A stretch of 64,000 bases of DNA. It comes from Indioceanicola profundi. GTDB taxonomy: Bacteria; Pseudomonadota; Alphaproteobacteria; Azospirillales; Azospirillaceae. Shown piece by piece: positions 35,711 through 45,657 of the stretch. How positions within the stretch are numbered: position 1 is the first letter of the stretch; each line of letters opens with the position of its first letter. The notes beneath the pieces are model-generated. The model saw nothing but the letters and a program-made list of their open reading frames with translations. It did no database searches and was not told the DNA's origin. The position numbers and the translations under genes were made by a program. The stretch lies in the NCBI RefSeq assembly GCF_003568845.1, contig NZ_CP030126.1, forward strand, positions 2,507,001-2,571,000, given 5' to 3'.

Positions 35711-38700
35711 ATGGCAAGGTTTTTCATCGATAGGCCCGTGTTCGCATGGGTCATCGCCATCGTCATCATGCTGGCGGGCCTGCTCTCGATCCGGGCGCTG
35801 CCCATTGAGCAGTATCCCAAGATCGCCCCGCCGGCGGTGACGATCAGCGCGACATATCCCGGCGCGTCGGCGACGACGCTCGAGCAGACGGTCACCCAGG
35901 TCATCGAGCAGCGGATGACCGGCATCGACTATCTGCGTTACATGTCGGCCACCAGCGATTCCGCCGGCAACGTCGCGATCACCCTGACCTTCGAGCCGGA
36001 GGCCGATCCCGACATCGCCCAGGTGCAGGTGCAGAACAAGCTGCAGCTTGCCATGCCGCAGCTCCCCCAGGAGGTGCAGGAACTGGGCCTGACCGTCACG
36101 AAGTCCAGCAACGACTTCCTGCTGATCATCGGCTTCATCTCCGGCGACGGGTCGATGGAGCGCGGCGACATCGCCGACTTCGTCACGTCCAACGTCCAGG
36201 ACCCGATCAGCCGCGTCACCGGCGTCGGCGAGGTGCAGGTGTTCGGCCCGCAGCATGCCATGCGCATCTGGGTGGACCCGGACAAGCTGACCAGCTTCAA
36301 CCTGACCATCAACGACCTGACCGCCGCCATCCGGGCCGAGAACGCCCAGGTGTCCGCCGGCCAGCTCGGCGGTCTGCCCGCCGTGCCGAACCAGGAGCTG
36401 AACGCCACCATTACGGCGCAGACCCGCATGCAGACGCCGGAGGAGTTCGCGAACATCCTTCTGCGCGTCAATCCGGACGGGTCCCAGGTCCGCCTGCGCG
36501 ACGTGGCGCGGATCGAGGTGGGCCAGGAAAGCTATGCGGTGGAAGCCCGCTACAACGGCAAGGCTGCTGCCGGTCTCGGCATCCGGCTGGCCGCCGGCGC
36601 GAATGCGCTGGACACGGCCGAAGCGGTCAAGGCGCGGATGGAGGAGCTGAAGCCCTTCTTCCCGCAGGGGCTGGAGATCATCTATCCGTACGATTCCACG
36701 CCGTTCGTGAAGCTGTCCATCGAAGGCGTGGTGCATACGCTCATCGAAGCCGTCATCCTGGTCTTCGTGGTGATGTATGTCTTCCTGCAGAACTTCCGGG
36801 CAACGCTGATCCCCACGATCGCCGTGCCGGTGGTGCTGCTGGGCACCTTCGGCGTGCTGGCGGCCTTCGGCTTCACCATCAACGTGCTGACCATGTTCGC
36901 CATGGTGCTGGCCATCGGCCTTCTGGTCGATGACGCCATCGTCGTGGTGGAGAATGTCGAGCGCGTGATGGCGGAGGAGAAGCTTCCGCCCAAGGAGGCC
37001 ACCCGCAAATCCATGGACCAGATCACCGGCGCCCTGGTGGGCATCGCCCTGGTCCTGTCCGCCGTGTTCGTGCCCATGGCCTTCTTCGGCGGGTCGGCCG
37101 GCGTGATCTACCGCCAGTTCGCCATCACCATCGTCTCGGCCATGGCCCTGTCGGTGCTGGTCGCGGTGGTGCTGACGCCGGCGCTCTGCGCCACCATGCT
37201 GAAGCCCCATGTGGATCACGGGCCGCGGCGCGGCTTCTTCGGCTGGTTCAACCGCAATTTCGACCGCGGCAGCAACGCCTACCAGGGCGTGGTGCGCGGC
37301 GCCGTCCGGCGTCTCGGCACCTACGGCGTCGCCTATGTGCTGATCCTGGCCGGTCTGGCCTTCCTGTTCACCCGCATGCCGACCTCCTTCCTGCCGACGG
37401 AGGATCGCGGGCAGCTCATGGTGGTCTATACGGCCCCGCCGGGCGCCACGCAGGAGCGCACAAGGGAAACCACCTACGCCGTCGAGAAGCACTTCCTGGA
37501 GACGGAGAAGGAAGCGGTCGAGGGTCTGTTCACCATCAACGGCTTCAGCTTCGCCGGTCGCGGCCAGAACATGGGCCTGGCCTTCGTCCGTCTGCGTCCG
37601 TGGGAAGAGCGCGAAGGTGCGGCGCTGAAGGCCGATGCCGTTGCCGGCCGCGCCATGGGGGCCCTGTCGAAGCTTCGTGACGCCATGGTCTTCACGATCC
37701 TGCCGCCATCGGTGCCCGGCCTCGGCAACGCCACGGGCTTCGACCTTCAGCTCGTGGACCGCGGCGGTCTGGGCCACGCCCGACTGCTGGAGGCCCGCAA
37801 CCAGCTTCTCGGCATGGCGGCCCAGGACCCGCGCCTAGCCGGCGTCCGCCCCAACGGCATGGAGGACACGCCGGAGTACCGGATCGAGGTCGATCGGGAG
37901 AAGGCGCGCGCCCTCGGCCTGTCGCTGACGGAGATCAACACCACGCTGAGTGCGGCCTGGGGTTCCACCTACGTCAACGACTTCATCGAGAATGGCCGCG
38001 TGAAGCGCGTCTACCTCCAAGCGGATGCGCCCTTCCGCATGCTGCCGAGCGATCTGGAGCGCTGGTACGTCCGCAACAATGACGGGGAGATGGTGCCCTT
38101 CTCCGCCTTCACCACCTCGCACTGGACCTATGGGTCGCCGAAGCTGGAGCGCTTCAACGGCGTGCCGTCCATGAACATCCAGGGCGGCGCCGCACCCGGC
38201 ATCAGCTCGGGCGAGGCGATGGCGGCGATGGAGGAGCTGGTGGCCAAGCTGCCGCCGGGCGTCGGCATCGAGTGGACGGGCCTCTCCTACGAGGAGCGGC
38301 AGTCCGGTTCGCAGGCCCCCGCCCTCTACGCCCTGTCTATGCTGGTCGTCTTCCTCTGTCTGGCCGCCCTGTATGAGAGCTGGTCGGTCCCGGCGGCGGT
38401 GATGCTGGTGGTGCCGCTGGGCGTCGTCGGCGCGGTTATCGCGGCGACCCTGCGCGGGCTGCCCAGCGACGTGTACTTCCAGGTCGGCCTGCTCACCACC
38501 ATAGGTCTGGCGTCCAAGAACGCCATCCTGATCGTGGAGTTCGCGAAGGCGCAGTACGACGAGGGCATGGGGCTGATCGAGGCGACCATCGAAGCGTCGC
38601 GTCAGCGCCTGCGCCCGATCCTGATGACGTCCCTGGCCTTCACGCTGGGCGTGCTTCCGCTGGCCACCGCCAGCGGGGCCGGTGCGGAAAGCCAGAACGC

Positions 38701-38848
38701 CATCGGCGTCGGCGTGATGGGCGGCATGATCTCGGCCACGGTGCTGGCGATCTTCTTCGTGCCGGTCTTCTTCGTGGCCGTCATGAAGCTGTTCAGCCGC
38801 CGGACCAGCGCCGGCAGCGCTGCCCCCGTGCCAGTCGGCTCCGACTGA
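35711..38848 (+). CDS. RND multidrug efflux permease, AcrB/MexB type (second system)
   Basis: A 1045-residue inner-membrane pump, the usual length of AcrB. It starts [23 protein letters not shown] as in AcrB, followed by [12 protein letters not shown] and a proton-relay segment [17 protein letters not shown] with paired Asp; the second half has [15 protein letters not shown]. It expels lipophilic drugs, bile salts, solvents and dyes. It follows its adaptor by 21 bases and ends in a terminator at 38875-38907. It is a clear paralogue of the pump at 30539-33700. Confidence 0.97.
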   Translation: MARFFIDRPVFAWVIAIVIMLAGLLSIRALPIEQYPKIAPPAVTISATYPGASATTLEQTVTQVIEQRMTGIDYLRYMSATSDSAGNVAITLTFEPEADPDIAQVQVQNKLQLAMPQLPQEVQELGLTVTKSSNDFLLIIGFISGDGSMERGDIADFVTSNVQDPISRVTGVGEVQVFGPQHAMRIWVDPDKLTSFNLTINDLTAAIRAENAQVSAGQLGGLPAVPNQELNATITAQTRMQTPEEFANILLRVNPDGSQVRLRDVARIEVGQESYAVEARYNGKAAAGLGIRLAAGANALDTAEAVKARMEELKPFFPQGLEIIYPYDSTPFVKLSIEGVVHTLIEAVILVFVVMYVFLQNFRATLIPTIAVPVVLLGTFGVLAAFGFTINVLTMFAMVLAIGLLVDDAIVVVENVERVMAEEKLPPKEATRKSMDQITGALVGIALVLSAVFVPMAFFGGSAGVIYRQFAITIVSAMALSVLVAVVLTPALCATMLKPHVDHGPRRGFFGWFNRNFDRGSNAYQGVVRGAVRRLGTYGVAYVLILAGLAFLFTRMPTSFLPTEDRGQLMVVYTAPPGATQERTRETTYAVEKHFLETEKEAVEGLFTINGFSFAGRGQNMGLAFVRLRPWEEREGAALKADAVAGRAMGALSKLRDAMVFTILPPSVPGLGNATGFDLQLVDRGGLGHARLLEARNQLLGMAAQDPRLAGVRPNGMEDTPEYRIEVDREKARALGLSLTEINTTLSAAWGSTYVNDFIENGRVKRVYLQADAPFRMLPSDLERWYVRNNDGEMVPFSAFTTSHWTYGSPKLERFNGVPSMNIQGGAAPGISSGEAMAAMEELVAKLPPGVGIEWTGLSYEERQSGSQAPALYALSMLVVFLCLAALYESWSVPAAVMLVVPLGVVGAVIAATLRGLPSDVYFQVGLLTTIGLASKNAILIVEFAKAQYDEGMGLIEATIEASRQRLRPILMTSLAFTLGVLPLATASGAGAESQNAIGVGVMGGMISATVLAIFFVPVFFVAVMKLFSRRTSAGSAAPVPVGSD

Positions 38849-38874
38849 CCAGACGGCCTTGCCGGCCAAGCCTG

Positions 38875-38914
38875 ACGCCGCCGCCTGCACCCTGCGGGCG
38901 GCGGCGTTGTGTTA
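38875..38914 (+). terminator. Terminator of the second RND operon
   Basis: A perfect 11-bp stem (ACGCCGCCGCC with its complement) and an 11-base loop that can itself pair are followed by a T-rich stretch (TGTGTTA). It begins 27 bases after the pump stop. Confidence 0.75.
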
Positions 38915-39090
38915 TCCATAGCGTGCAAATCCAGTGGCAGATCCTACCATGACGTTCCTATTCCTGAGTGACATGAACCGGAGGGAGGTCGATCAGGAGT
39001 TGCTCAACTATTTTGCAGCAACATCAGCATCTCCAATCGTGTTAACCATAAGCCGCTGCGGCTGCCGAAGTCGTGTGCGAGGACGTTGGC

Positions 39091-41793
39091 ATGGTCCGGG
39101 ACCCGATCTGCATGGCCTGCGGTGTTGAGGAAGAAGTGCGCGGCGCATCGTCCGAACTCGATGAGCATCATGTGCTCGAACTCGTTGCCGCGGGCGCTCC
39201 CCTCACCCGGATTCTCGAGGCGGTCTGCCGCCTGACGGAGAACGATATCCCCGACTCCGTCTGCTGCATCGCGCTGCATGACGACAGCCGGAGCATCATG
39301 CACGATGCGGTGGTGCCCAGCCTTCCGGAACTCGGCATCGCGCTCGAAGGGCAGTCCGCCATCGATGGCAACGGGGCGTGCGGCAGTGCCTGCGCGCGCG
39401 GTCAGGCCGTCGTCGTGGCCGATATCGAAACCGATCCGCTGACCAGCGGATTGAAGAGCATGCTGCTTCTGCTGGGGCTGCGGGCCTGCTGGTCCAAGCC
39501 GATGCTGTCGCCCAGCACCGGGCGGGTGATGGGATGCTTCGCCGTGTATTTCCGCACTGCGCCGGCGGTTCCCACGGAACAGGAGATGCAGCGCCGCGAC
39601 GTGCTGCTCCGCTGGGCCGCCATCGCCATCGAGCGCTGGCAGGTCGAGAGGGCGCTCCGCGAAAGCGAGGAGCATCTGCGCTACACGGTGGAGCTGAGCC
39701 CGCAGATCCCCTGGACGGCGGAGCCCGACGGCTCCATCTCCAGCGTCAGCGCGCGGTGGGTGGAATTCACCGGCTACAGCCGGGAAGAGGCGTTGAGCGA
39801 GGGCTGGCTGGCGGCGCTGCACCCGGACGACCATGCCCGGATCGCGAAGGCCTGGGCGGACAGCACCGCCAGGGGCGAGCCGGTCGACGTCCAGTACCGC
39901 CTGCACTCCGCGGCCGACGGTTACCGCTGGGTGCGCGCCCGCGCCTATCCCAGGCGGGACGCGGCTGGCCGGATCGTGCGCTGGTACGGCGTGCTCGAAG
40001 ACATCCATGAGCACAAGCTGTCCGAGGACGCGCTCCGCCAGGAGAAGGAGCGGCTGCGGCTGCTGACCGACGGGCTGCCCGTCCTGATCGGTTATCTGGA
40101 CAGGGATCTCATCTACCGCTTCGCCAACAGGGCCTACCAGGACTGGTTCGGCCTTCCCGCGGAGGACATCGTCGGGCGGCATCTGGTGGAAGTCATCGGC
40201 CAGGACGCCTTTCATGCCCGCCTGCGCATGCTGAAGGAGGCGCTGTCCGGCCGTGCCGTTCGGCTGGAAGGCTTCCTTCCCCATCAGGACGGGCATCTGC
40301 GCCACAATGACACCCAGTACCTGCCGGACATCGGCGAGGACGGTGAGGTCCGGGGCATCTATGTGCTGGTCGTGGACACCAGCGTCCGCCGGCACGCCGA
40401 AGAAAAGCTCCGCCAGAGCGAGGCGCGGCTGACCACCATCTTCAACCAAGCCAGCGTCGGCATCGCGCAGACCGATACGCAGGGCCGGCTTCTACTGGTC
40501 AATGGCCGCTACTGCGAGATCACCGGCCGCGGCGCCGACGACCTGATCGGCCGGCGGACGCAGGATCTGATCCACCCGGACGACCGCCCCCGCGGAGAAG
40601 AGAAGCTGGCGGGCCTGCTGAAGACCGGCGAACCCTATTTCATCCAGAAGCGGATATGCCGTCCGGACGGCTCCTGGCTGTGGGTCAACAATCATGTCTC
40701 GATAACCCGCGGTCCCGACGGGCGCCCGCGCGAGATCATCACCGTGGTCCAGGACATCACCGAGCAGAAGGAGGCCGAGCAGCGCCAGTACCTGCTATCG
40801 CGCGAGGTGGATCATCGGGCCAAGAACATGCTGGCCGTGGTCCAGGCCATGCTGCGCCTGACGCGGGCGGATAGCCGAGAGAGCTTCATCGAGGCGGTCG
40901 AGGGCCGCATCGGCGCGCTTGCCCGCGCCCACACGGCCCTGGCGGCCAGCCGCTGGACATCGGTGGATCTGGGTGAGCTTGCCCGCGATGAGCTGGCCGC
41001 CTTCCAGCAGAGCGGCGGCACCCGGATCGAGCTGAATGGGCCGGCCGTCGGCCTGGACGCGGACGCCACCCAGGCGATCGCCATGACCCTGCACGAGCTT
41101 GGCACCAACGCGACCAAGTATGGCGCACTCTCCGCGCCGGGCGGGTCCGTCCTTCTGTCCTGGTCCCGCAACACGGCGGACGGCGCGCTTCTGATGACAT
41201 GGCGCGAGCAGGGCGGCCCCGGTGTGGTCGCGCCGACCCGCACCGGCTTCGGCTCGATCGTCATCCGCCAGACCGTCGGTCACCAGCTCGACGGTTCGGT
41301 CGAGCTGGACTGGCTGCCGGACGGGCTGCAATGCCGGATCACCATCCCTGCCGGCCATCTCAGCAGGGTCAGCCGGCGCGAGACGGCTGGCAGACCTGCC
41401 AGCGCGATTGGGGAAGGACAGGCCGTGGTCCGGTCCTGCCGCATCCTGGTCGTCGAGGACGATGCCCTGATCGCCATGGAGGTGGTCCAGCTCGTGCGCG
41501 AGATGGGGCATGAGGTTATCGGTCCCGCCGCCAGCCTGGAGGCGGCGGCGAACCACCTGGAGTCAGGTCCCGTCGACGCCGCCATCCTGGATGTGAAGGT
41601 CCGGGACGAGCTGATCTTCCCCATCGCGGACCAGATGGCGGAACGATCGATTCCGGTGCTGTTCGCGACCGGGCACGGCCGGGATGTTCTGCCGCCCCGG
41701 TTCTCCAACGCCCTGTCCGTGCGCAAGCCTTTCGCCAAGGCCGATTTCGTCGAATCCCTGCAAGGATTGCTGCGGCGCGTCAGACAGCGGTGA
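39091..41793 (+). CDS. Hybrid HWE histidine kinase (GAF-PAS-PAS-PAS-HWE-REC)
   Basis: A 900-residue soluble protein. Order: GAF (about 25-185), three PAS/PAC domains (about 200-320, 325-440 and 450-570), the HWE dimerisation helix with EVDHRAKNMLAVVQ, the HATPase with ELGTNATKYGALS, and a C-terminal receiver (about 780-895) with VVEDDALIAMEVV, phospho-accepting Asp in AAILDVKV and Lys in VRKPF. The receiver on an HWE kinase suggests phosphate storage or a phosphorelay. GAGGA about seven bases before ATG at 39091 decides the start; GTG at 39073 is possible. A second kinase gene follows after 75 bases on the same strand. Confidence 0.92.
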   Translation: MVRDPICMACGVEEEVRGASSELDEHHVLELVAAGAPLTRILEAVCRLTENDIPDSVCCIALHDDSRSIMHDAVVPSLPELGIALEGQSAIDGNGACGSACARGQAVVVADIETDPLTSGLKSMLLLLGLRACWSKPMLSPSTGRVMGCFAVYFRTAPAVPTEQEMQRRDVLLRWAAIAIERWQVERALRESEEHLRYTVELSPQIPWTAEPDGSISSVSARWVEFTGYSREEALSEGWLAALHPDDHARIAKAWADSTARGEPVDVQYRLHSAADGYRWVRARAYPRRDAAGRIVRWYGVLEDIHEHKLSEDALRQEKERLRLLTDGLPVLIGYLDRDLIYRFANRAYQDWFGLPAEDIVGRHLVEVIGQDAFHARLRMLKEALSGRAVRLEGFLPHQDGHLRHNDTQYLPDIGEDGEVRGIYVLVVDTSVRRHAEEKLRQSEARLTTIFNQASVGIAQTDTQGRLLLVNGRYCEITGRGADDLIGRRTQDLIHPDDRPRGEEKLAGLLKTGEPYFIQKRICRPDGSWLWVNNHVSITRGPDGRPREIITVVQDITEQKEAEQRQYLLSREVDHRAKNMLAVVQAMLRLTRADSRESFIEAVEGRIGALARAHTALAASRWTSVDLGELARDELAAFQQSGGTRIELNGPAVGLDADATQAIAMTLHELGTNATKYGALSAPGGSVLLSWSRNTADGALLMTWREQGGPGVVAPTRTGFGSIVIRQTVGHQLDGSVELDWLPDGLQCRITIPAGHLSRVSRRETAGRPASAIGEGQAVVRSCRILVVEDDALIAMEVVQLVREMGHEVIGPAASLEAAANHLESGPVDAAILDVKVRDELIFPIADQMAERSIPVLFATGHGRDVLPPRFSNALSVRKPFAKADFVESLQGLLRRVRQR

Positions 41794-41868
41794 ACTCCTA
41801 CTCCGAAGTGGTATGGAAGAGCAGTGTCTGAGTCGTTACTCTGAACTCCTCGGGGAGAGAGAAGCGCC

Positions 41869-42951
41869 ATGCCGATCCATTTGCCGATTGGGGGCAGCGA
41901 GGCGTCCCAACCCGTTGACCTGAGTACGCTCGTCGTCGAGAAGGCGGCCGATTCCATTTTCGTCCTGGATGCGGAAGGGCGCACCGTCTACGCCAACTCC
42001 GCGGCGGAACGGACCTTCGGCTGGACGCGGGAAGAGCTTGCCGGGAAGCTGCTGCACGACCTGGTGCACCATCACCGCCCCGACGGACGCCCCTACCCCA
42101 TGTCGGAATGCCCCTTGGGCCATGTGTTCGGATCGGGAACGCAGCTCGAAAAGCATGAGGACATGTTCTTCCGCCGCGACGGAACGCCGATCCATGTAGC
42201 CTGCTCCAACGCTCCCCTGGAGCATGAGGGCCGGATGGTCGGAGCCGTGCTGATCGCGGTGGACATCACGGAGCGGAAGCGGATCGAGGAGAGGCTGGCC
42301 GAGGCGCTCGCCGCGAAGGACGGGCTGATCAAGGAGGTCCACCACCGGGTCAAGAACTCCCTGATGATGGCGATCGGGCTTCTCCGCCTTCAGGCGCAGG
42401 AGGTGGCCGATGCCACGGCCCGCCGTCAGTTGGAGGATGCGTGCGCCCGCGTCGCCACGGCGGCGCGGATGCACGAGCATCTGCACCGGGTCGAGGATCT
42501 GGAGACGGTTGAATTCTCCCAGTTCCTGAAGGAGCTGTGCGAGCAGGTGGTCAGCACCAGCCAGGTGGCCGACAGGGTCGCCTTCGAGTTCCATGCCGAA
42601 CCCATGGTCCTGCGCACGGACCTTGCCCTTCCCTTGGCGCTGGTAGCCAACGAGCTTGTGGTCAACGCCTTCAAGCATGCCTTCAGGGACGGTCGGGCGG
42701 GCCGCATCCAGGTGCGGTTCGGCCCCACAGGCGAAGGCTGGAGTCTACAGGTGTCGGACAACGGGGTCGGCCTGCCGGAGGATGTGGACTGGACATCCTC
42801 CAGATCGCTGGGGACGAAGCTGGTCTACGGCCTGTCACGCCAGATCGCCGCATCCGTGACGCTCGACCGGACGGCCGGGTCCACCATCACCGTCAGTTCC
42901 GCCCAGACCGGCCACGACACCGGAGGAATCGGCGCGCCGACGCCGGGATGA
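41869..42951 (+). CDS. PAS-HisKA_2 sensor histidine kinase
   Basis: A 360-residue soluble kinase. The PAS domain (about 15-140) is followed by a HisKA_2-type dimerisation domain with LIKEVHHRVKNSLMMAIGLLRLQ and a HATPase domain with LALVANELVVNAFKHAF and VSDNGVGLPEDVDW. HisKA_2 kinases are sister to the HWE group and usually give their phosphate to single-domain receivers or PhyR-type proteins. GGGGAGAGA stands a few bases before the ATG. It lies 75 bases after the HWE hybrid gene; both might act on the same receiver, which is inference. Confidence 0.92.
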   Translation: MPIHLPIGGSEASQPVDLSTLVVEKAADSIFVLDAEGRTVYANSAAERTFGWTREELAGKLLHDLVHHHRPDGRPYPMSECPLGHVFGSGTQLEKHEDMFFRRDGTPIHVACSNAPLEHEGRMVGAVLIAVDITERKRIEERLAEALAAKDGLIKEVHHRVKNSLMMAIGLLRLQAQEVADATARRQLEDACARVATAARMHEHLHRVEDLETVEFSQFLKELCEQVVSTSQVADRVAFEFHAEPMVLRTDLALPLALVANELVVNAFKHAFRDGRAGRIQVRFGPTGEGWSLQVSDNGVGLPEDVDWTSSRSLGTKLVYGLSRQIAASVTLDRTAGSTITVSSAQTGHDTGGIGAPTPG

Positions 42952-43012
42952 ACTTGCCCGCCGGGCGTTGAATCACCGGGTGCGGTCGGGAATCCGCACC
43001 GGAAGGGGATTC

Positions 43013-43537
43013 ATGCCGGACGACGCCCAGCCTCAGCTTCGCCCCACCACCATTTCCGCGGAACCGCCGGGCGGCAACGGCCTGTCCGGCGCCATCGGCG
43101 GCTTCGCAGCCACCGTGCCCATGACGGCGGCGATGGTGACCATGCACGCGGTCCTGCCCGCCCGGGAGCAGTATCCGCTGCCACCCAACCCGATCACCCA
43201 CGGCATCCTGCCCAGGATGGGCATTCCGGAGCGGATGGTCGCCGCCTTCGATCCGCTGCCGACCCTGGCCGCCCATTTCGGCTTCGGCGGCTTTGCCGGG
43301 GCCGGCTATCCGGCATGGCGACGCTCCTGGCCACGGGCCGGGCGTGCGCAGGCCGGCATCTCCTATGGCCTGCTGGTCTGGGCTTTGAGCTATCTGGGCT
43401 GGGTTCCGGCGGCACGGCTGCTGCCGCCGGCCAGCCGGCATCCGCGCCGCCGCGTGCTTCTGATGCTGGCGGCGCATGTCGTCTGGGGCTACGTGACGGC
43501 CCTTGCCGCCGAACGCGGAGGGCGGCGGCATGGCTGA
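43013..43537 (+). CDS. Small membrane protein, function unknown
   Basis: A 174-residue protein with about four hydrophobic segments (near residues 28-48, 83-100, 115-135 and 150-170) and a proline-rich stretch (YPLPPNPITHGILPRMG) after the first. It resembles uncharacterised alphaproteobacterial membrane proteins; I cannot name a family. AAGGGG precedes the ATG by four to five bases. Its last eight bases overlap the start of the patatin-like phospholipase gene, so the two are translationally coupled and may act together at the membrane. Confidence 0.75.
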   Translation: MPDDAQPQLRPTTISAEPPGGNGLSGAIGGFAATVPMTAAMVTMHAVLPAREQYPLPPNPITHGILPRMGIPERMVAAFDPLPTLAAHFGFGGFAGAGYPAWRRSWPRAGRAQAGISYGLLVWALSYLGWVPAARLLPPASRHPRRRVLLMLAAHVVWGYVTALAAERGGRRHG

Positions 43538-44696
43538 GCGGCTGCGGACGTTCATGGTCCTGGGCGGCGGCGTCGGGCTCGGCGCCTATCATGCCGGCGC
43601 CTATGCCCGCCTGCGCGCGGCGGGGCTGGAGCCTGAATGGATCGCCGGCAGCTCCGTCGGCGCGGTGACGGCGGCTGTCATCGCCAGCACCCCGGCGGAT
43701 CTGCGGGTGGAACAGTTGATGAAGTTCTGGGGCCGGCTGGTCTGGCCCGCCGCCTCCCTCGATCCCGGCCCCGGACCGCTGAGCCGGCTGACGTCGCTGG
43801 CCTCCGTACTGTCCACCCGGTTAACCGGCCATCCCGCCCTGTTCACGATGCGGGCAGCCTGGCCGGGGGCGTTGATGCCAGGCGATCCTGCCCGTCAGGC
43901 GATGTACGGGCTGGAACCGTTGAAGCGGCTGCTGCACGAATTCGTGGATTTCGACCGGCTGAACCGCGGGCCGATGCGCCTGACCGTCTGCGCCACCGAT
44001 CTTGCGACCGGGGAACCGGTGATGTTCGACACGGCGCGGGAGCGCATCGGGATGGAGCATCTGCTCGCCAGCTCGGGCTTCCTTCCCGACTTCCCGCCGG
44101 TCCGGATCGGGGACCGCTGGCTGGGCGACGGCGGGCTATCGATGAACGCGCCGCTGCTGCCGATACTGGAAGAGGAAAGCGGCGACCTCACCTGTTTCCT
44201 GCTGGACCTTTACGCGCCGCCGGGACGGGTGCCTTCCAGCATCGATCAGGCGCTGGAGCGGCGCTATGACCTGCTGTTCGCCAGCCAGACCCGCGCCACG
44301 GTCCGTGCGGAGGCGGAGATCGGGCGGCTGCGGGCCACGCTGGCGGAGCTTATGGACCGGATGCCGCCCGCCGCGCGGGCATCGCTTCCCACCGAGCTGC
44401 GGGAGCTGGCGTCGAGCCGTCGGGTGGAGCTGTTCCACCTCGCCTATGCCGAAACGGCGGATGATTCCGGCACCAAGGCCTTCGACTTCTCCGCCCCGAC
44501 CCTGCGCCGCCGCTGGACGGCGGGGGAGCGGGACATGGATGACGCCATCGACCGGCTGCGGAGCCTGAAATTCGGACAGCGCCCCGCCGGCGTGCATGTC
44601 CACAGCTTTGGCGCCGCCACCCCCGCGGGAGCGGCGGCGACGAACCGGGAGTACATCCCGTCAGACCAGCCGGAACGGCACGGTCGAGCGGGATAG
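43530..44696 (+). CDS. Patatin-like phospholipase
   Basis: A 388-residue lipid acyl hydrolase. The oxyanion loop GGGVGLGAYHAGAY lies near the N-terminus, the nucleophile in AGSSVGAVTAAV (GxSxG) and the dyad Asp in GDGGLSMNAPL. Patatin-like enzymes cut acyl chains from phospholipids with a Ser-Asp dyad. GGAGG eight bases upstream sets the ATG at 43530. There is no signal peptide, so it acts in the cytosol or on the inner membrane face. Its 3' end overlaps the convergent DUF2971 gene by 36 bases. The C-terminus is rich in Ala and Thr and may be a low-value tail. Confidence 0.9.
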   Translation: MAERLRTFMVLGGGVGLGAYHAGAYARLRAAGLEPEWIAGSSVGAVTAAVIASTPADLRVEQLMKFWGRLVWPAASLDPGPGPLSRLTSLASVLSTRLTGHPALFTMRAAWPGALMPGDPARQAMYGLEPLKRLLHEFVDFDRLNRGPMRLTVCATDLATGEPVMFDTARERIGMEHLLASSGFLPDFPPVRIGDRWLGDGGLSMNAPLLPILEEESGDLTCFLLDLYAPPGRVPSSIDQALERRYDLLFASQTRATVRAEAEIGRLRATLAELMDRMPPAARASLPTELRELASSRRVELFHLAYAETADDSGTKAFDFSAPTLRRRWTAGERDMDDAIDRLRSLKFGQRPAGVHVHSFGAATPAGAAATNREYIPSDQPERHGRAG

Positions 44697-45554
44697 GCGG
44701 ACCTGCTCGGAAAAGCCCTGCTGGCGCAGCAGGGCGGACACGGCGGGCACCGACAGATGTTGGTGGCGCGACGGGCCGATCCAGACCTCGCGCAGGGTGG
44801 CGGGATCGTAGGATACCGGCAGGTAGCTGGCGATGCAGGTGGCGCGCGGGAGGAAATGCAGCTCCCCCACCTCATCCGGCCCGATCAGCCGCACCAGCCG
44901 CCACTCCCGCTCCTCCGCGAACCCCGGATGCTTGAAGAAGGCCGCGAACCAGGCAAGGCGGCCGAACGCCTCGTCCAGCAGCTCCTCATCTGTCGAGGCC
45001 GCCCGTGCGGAGTTGCGCCAGAGGTCGGCCACCATCCCGACCAGATCGTCCGCGAACCGGTCCTGGACATCCCCATCGTAGAGGCAGGGGGCCATCAGCG
45101 CCTGCGGCCATTTCAGCCCGGTCGTCAGCCCCTTGATGTCGAAGCCAAGCGCATAGCCGCTCTCCAGCTCCCCATAGCCGCGCCACTGGGACAGCAAATC
45201 GGCTGCGCCGGAGAAGCTGACGACATAGACGGCCGGGATCGTCTCCTCCGACTGCTTGAGCCGGTCCCTGACCCCGTCCAGGAAGGGTCGGTCCGAACTC
45301 TCCGCCCCGCGGGCGAGGCGCGTCACCGCCTGTCCGATGCGCTCCAGGCTGAGGTAGTATTCGGTGCTGTCGTTGAGGAACGCCACATTGGTGGCGCGGA
45401 AACGGCGGTCCCCCAATATGCCCAGCAACCCGTCCGGTCCAGTATAATGGTAGACCGTCCTGTCCCCTGCCCTGTCGGCAGCCAGGCGGTCGTACCAGGT
45501 ACGGCAGAAATGGTCGAGAACCTCGTCCATAGGCTTGTCCGAGAGACTGAACAT
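44661..45554 (-). CDS. DUF2971-family protein
   Basis: A protein of up to 297 residues with the DUF2971 pattern: VYHYTGPDGLLGILGDRRFRATNVAFLNDSTEY near the N-terminus, VVSFSGAADLLSQWRGYG in the middle and FFKHPGFAEEREWRLV with EVWIGPSRHQ near the end. The fold resembles a small-molecule or ADP-ribosyl-type pocket, but the function of the family is not established; members appear in defence-like and mobile regions as well as in plain chromosome. The start at 45554 or 45530 cannot be decided from ribosome-binding sites. It overlaps the patatin gene tail to tail by 36 bases. Confidence 0.85.
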   Translation of the reverse strand: MFSLSDKPMDEVLDHFCRTWYDRLAADRAGDRTVYHYTGPDGLLGILGDRRFRATNVAFLNDSTEYYLSLERIGQAVTRLARGAESSDRPFLDGVRDRLKQSEETIPAVYVVSFSGAADLLSQWRGYGELESGYALGFDIKGLTTGLKWPQALMAPCLYDGDVQDRFADDLVGMVADLWRNSARAASTDEELLDEAFGRLAWFAAFFKHPGFAEEREWRLVRLIGPDEVGELHFLPRATCIASYLPVSYDPATLREVWIGPSRHQHLSVPAVSALLRQQGFSEQVRLSRSTVPFRLV

Positions 45555-45657
45555 CCAGGCACCAGCGGCAAATCGGCAGCCCGCAGATTCGCCGGAGGTC
45601 CGGCAGTCCCGCGTCCTGCTCACAAGGGCTGGTGCCAACAGGCCGGAATGCCGGTCG

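Noticed and set aside
34490-37777. A minus-strand open frame of 1095 codons
   Set aside because: It is antisense to the second RND adaptor and pump, both clearly real, and has His/Gln/Arg-rich shadow composition.
38934-39128. A 64-codon frame before the HWE hybrid kinase
   Set aside because: Its C-terminal half overlaps the kinase gene in another frame and becomes Arg/Gly-rich, with no ribosome-binding site and no family pattern.
44661-45554. Defence island with patatin and DUF2971 genes
   Set aside because: No nuclease, helicase, CD-NTase or other defence core genes, and base composition is the same as the surroundings; only the coupling was kept as a low-interest finding.
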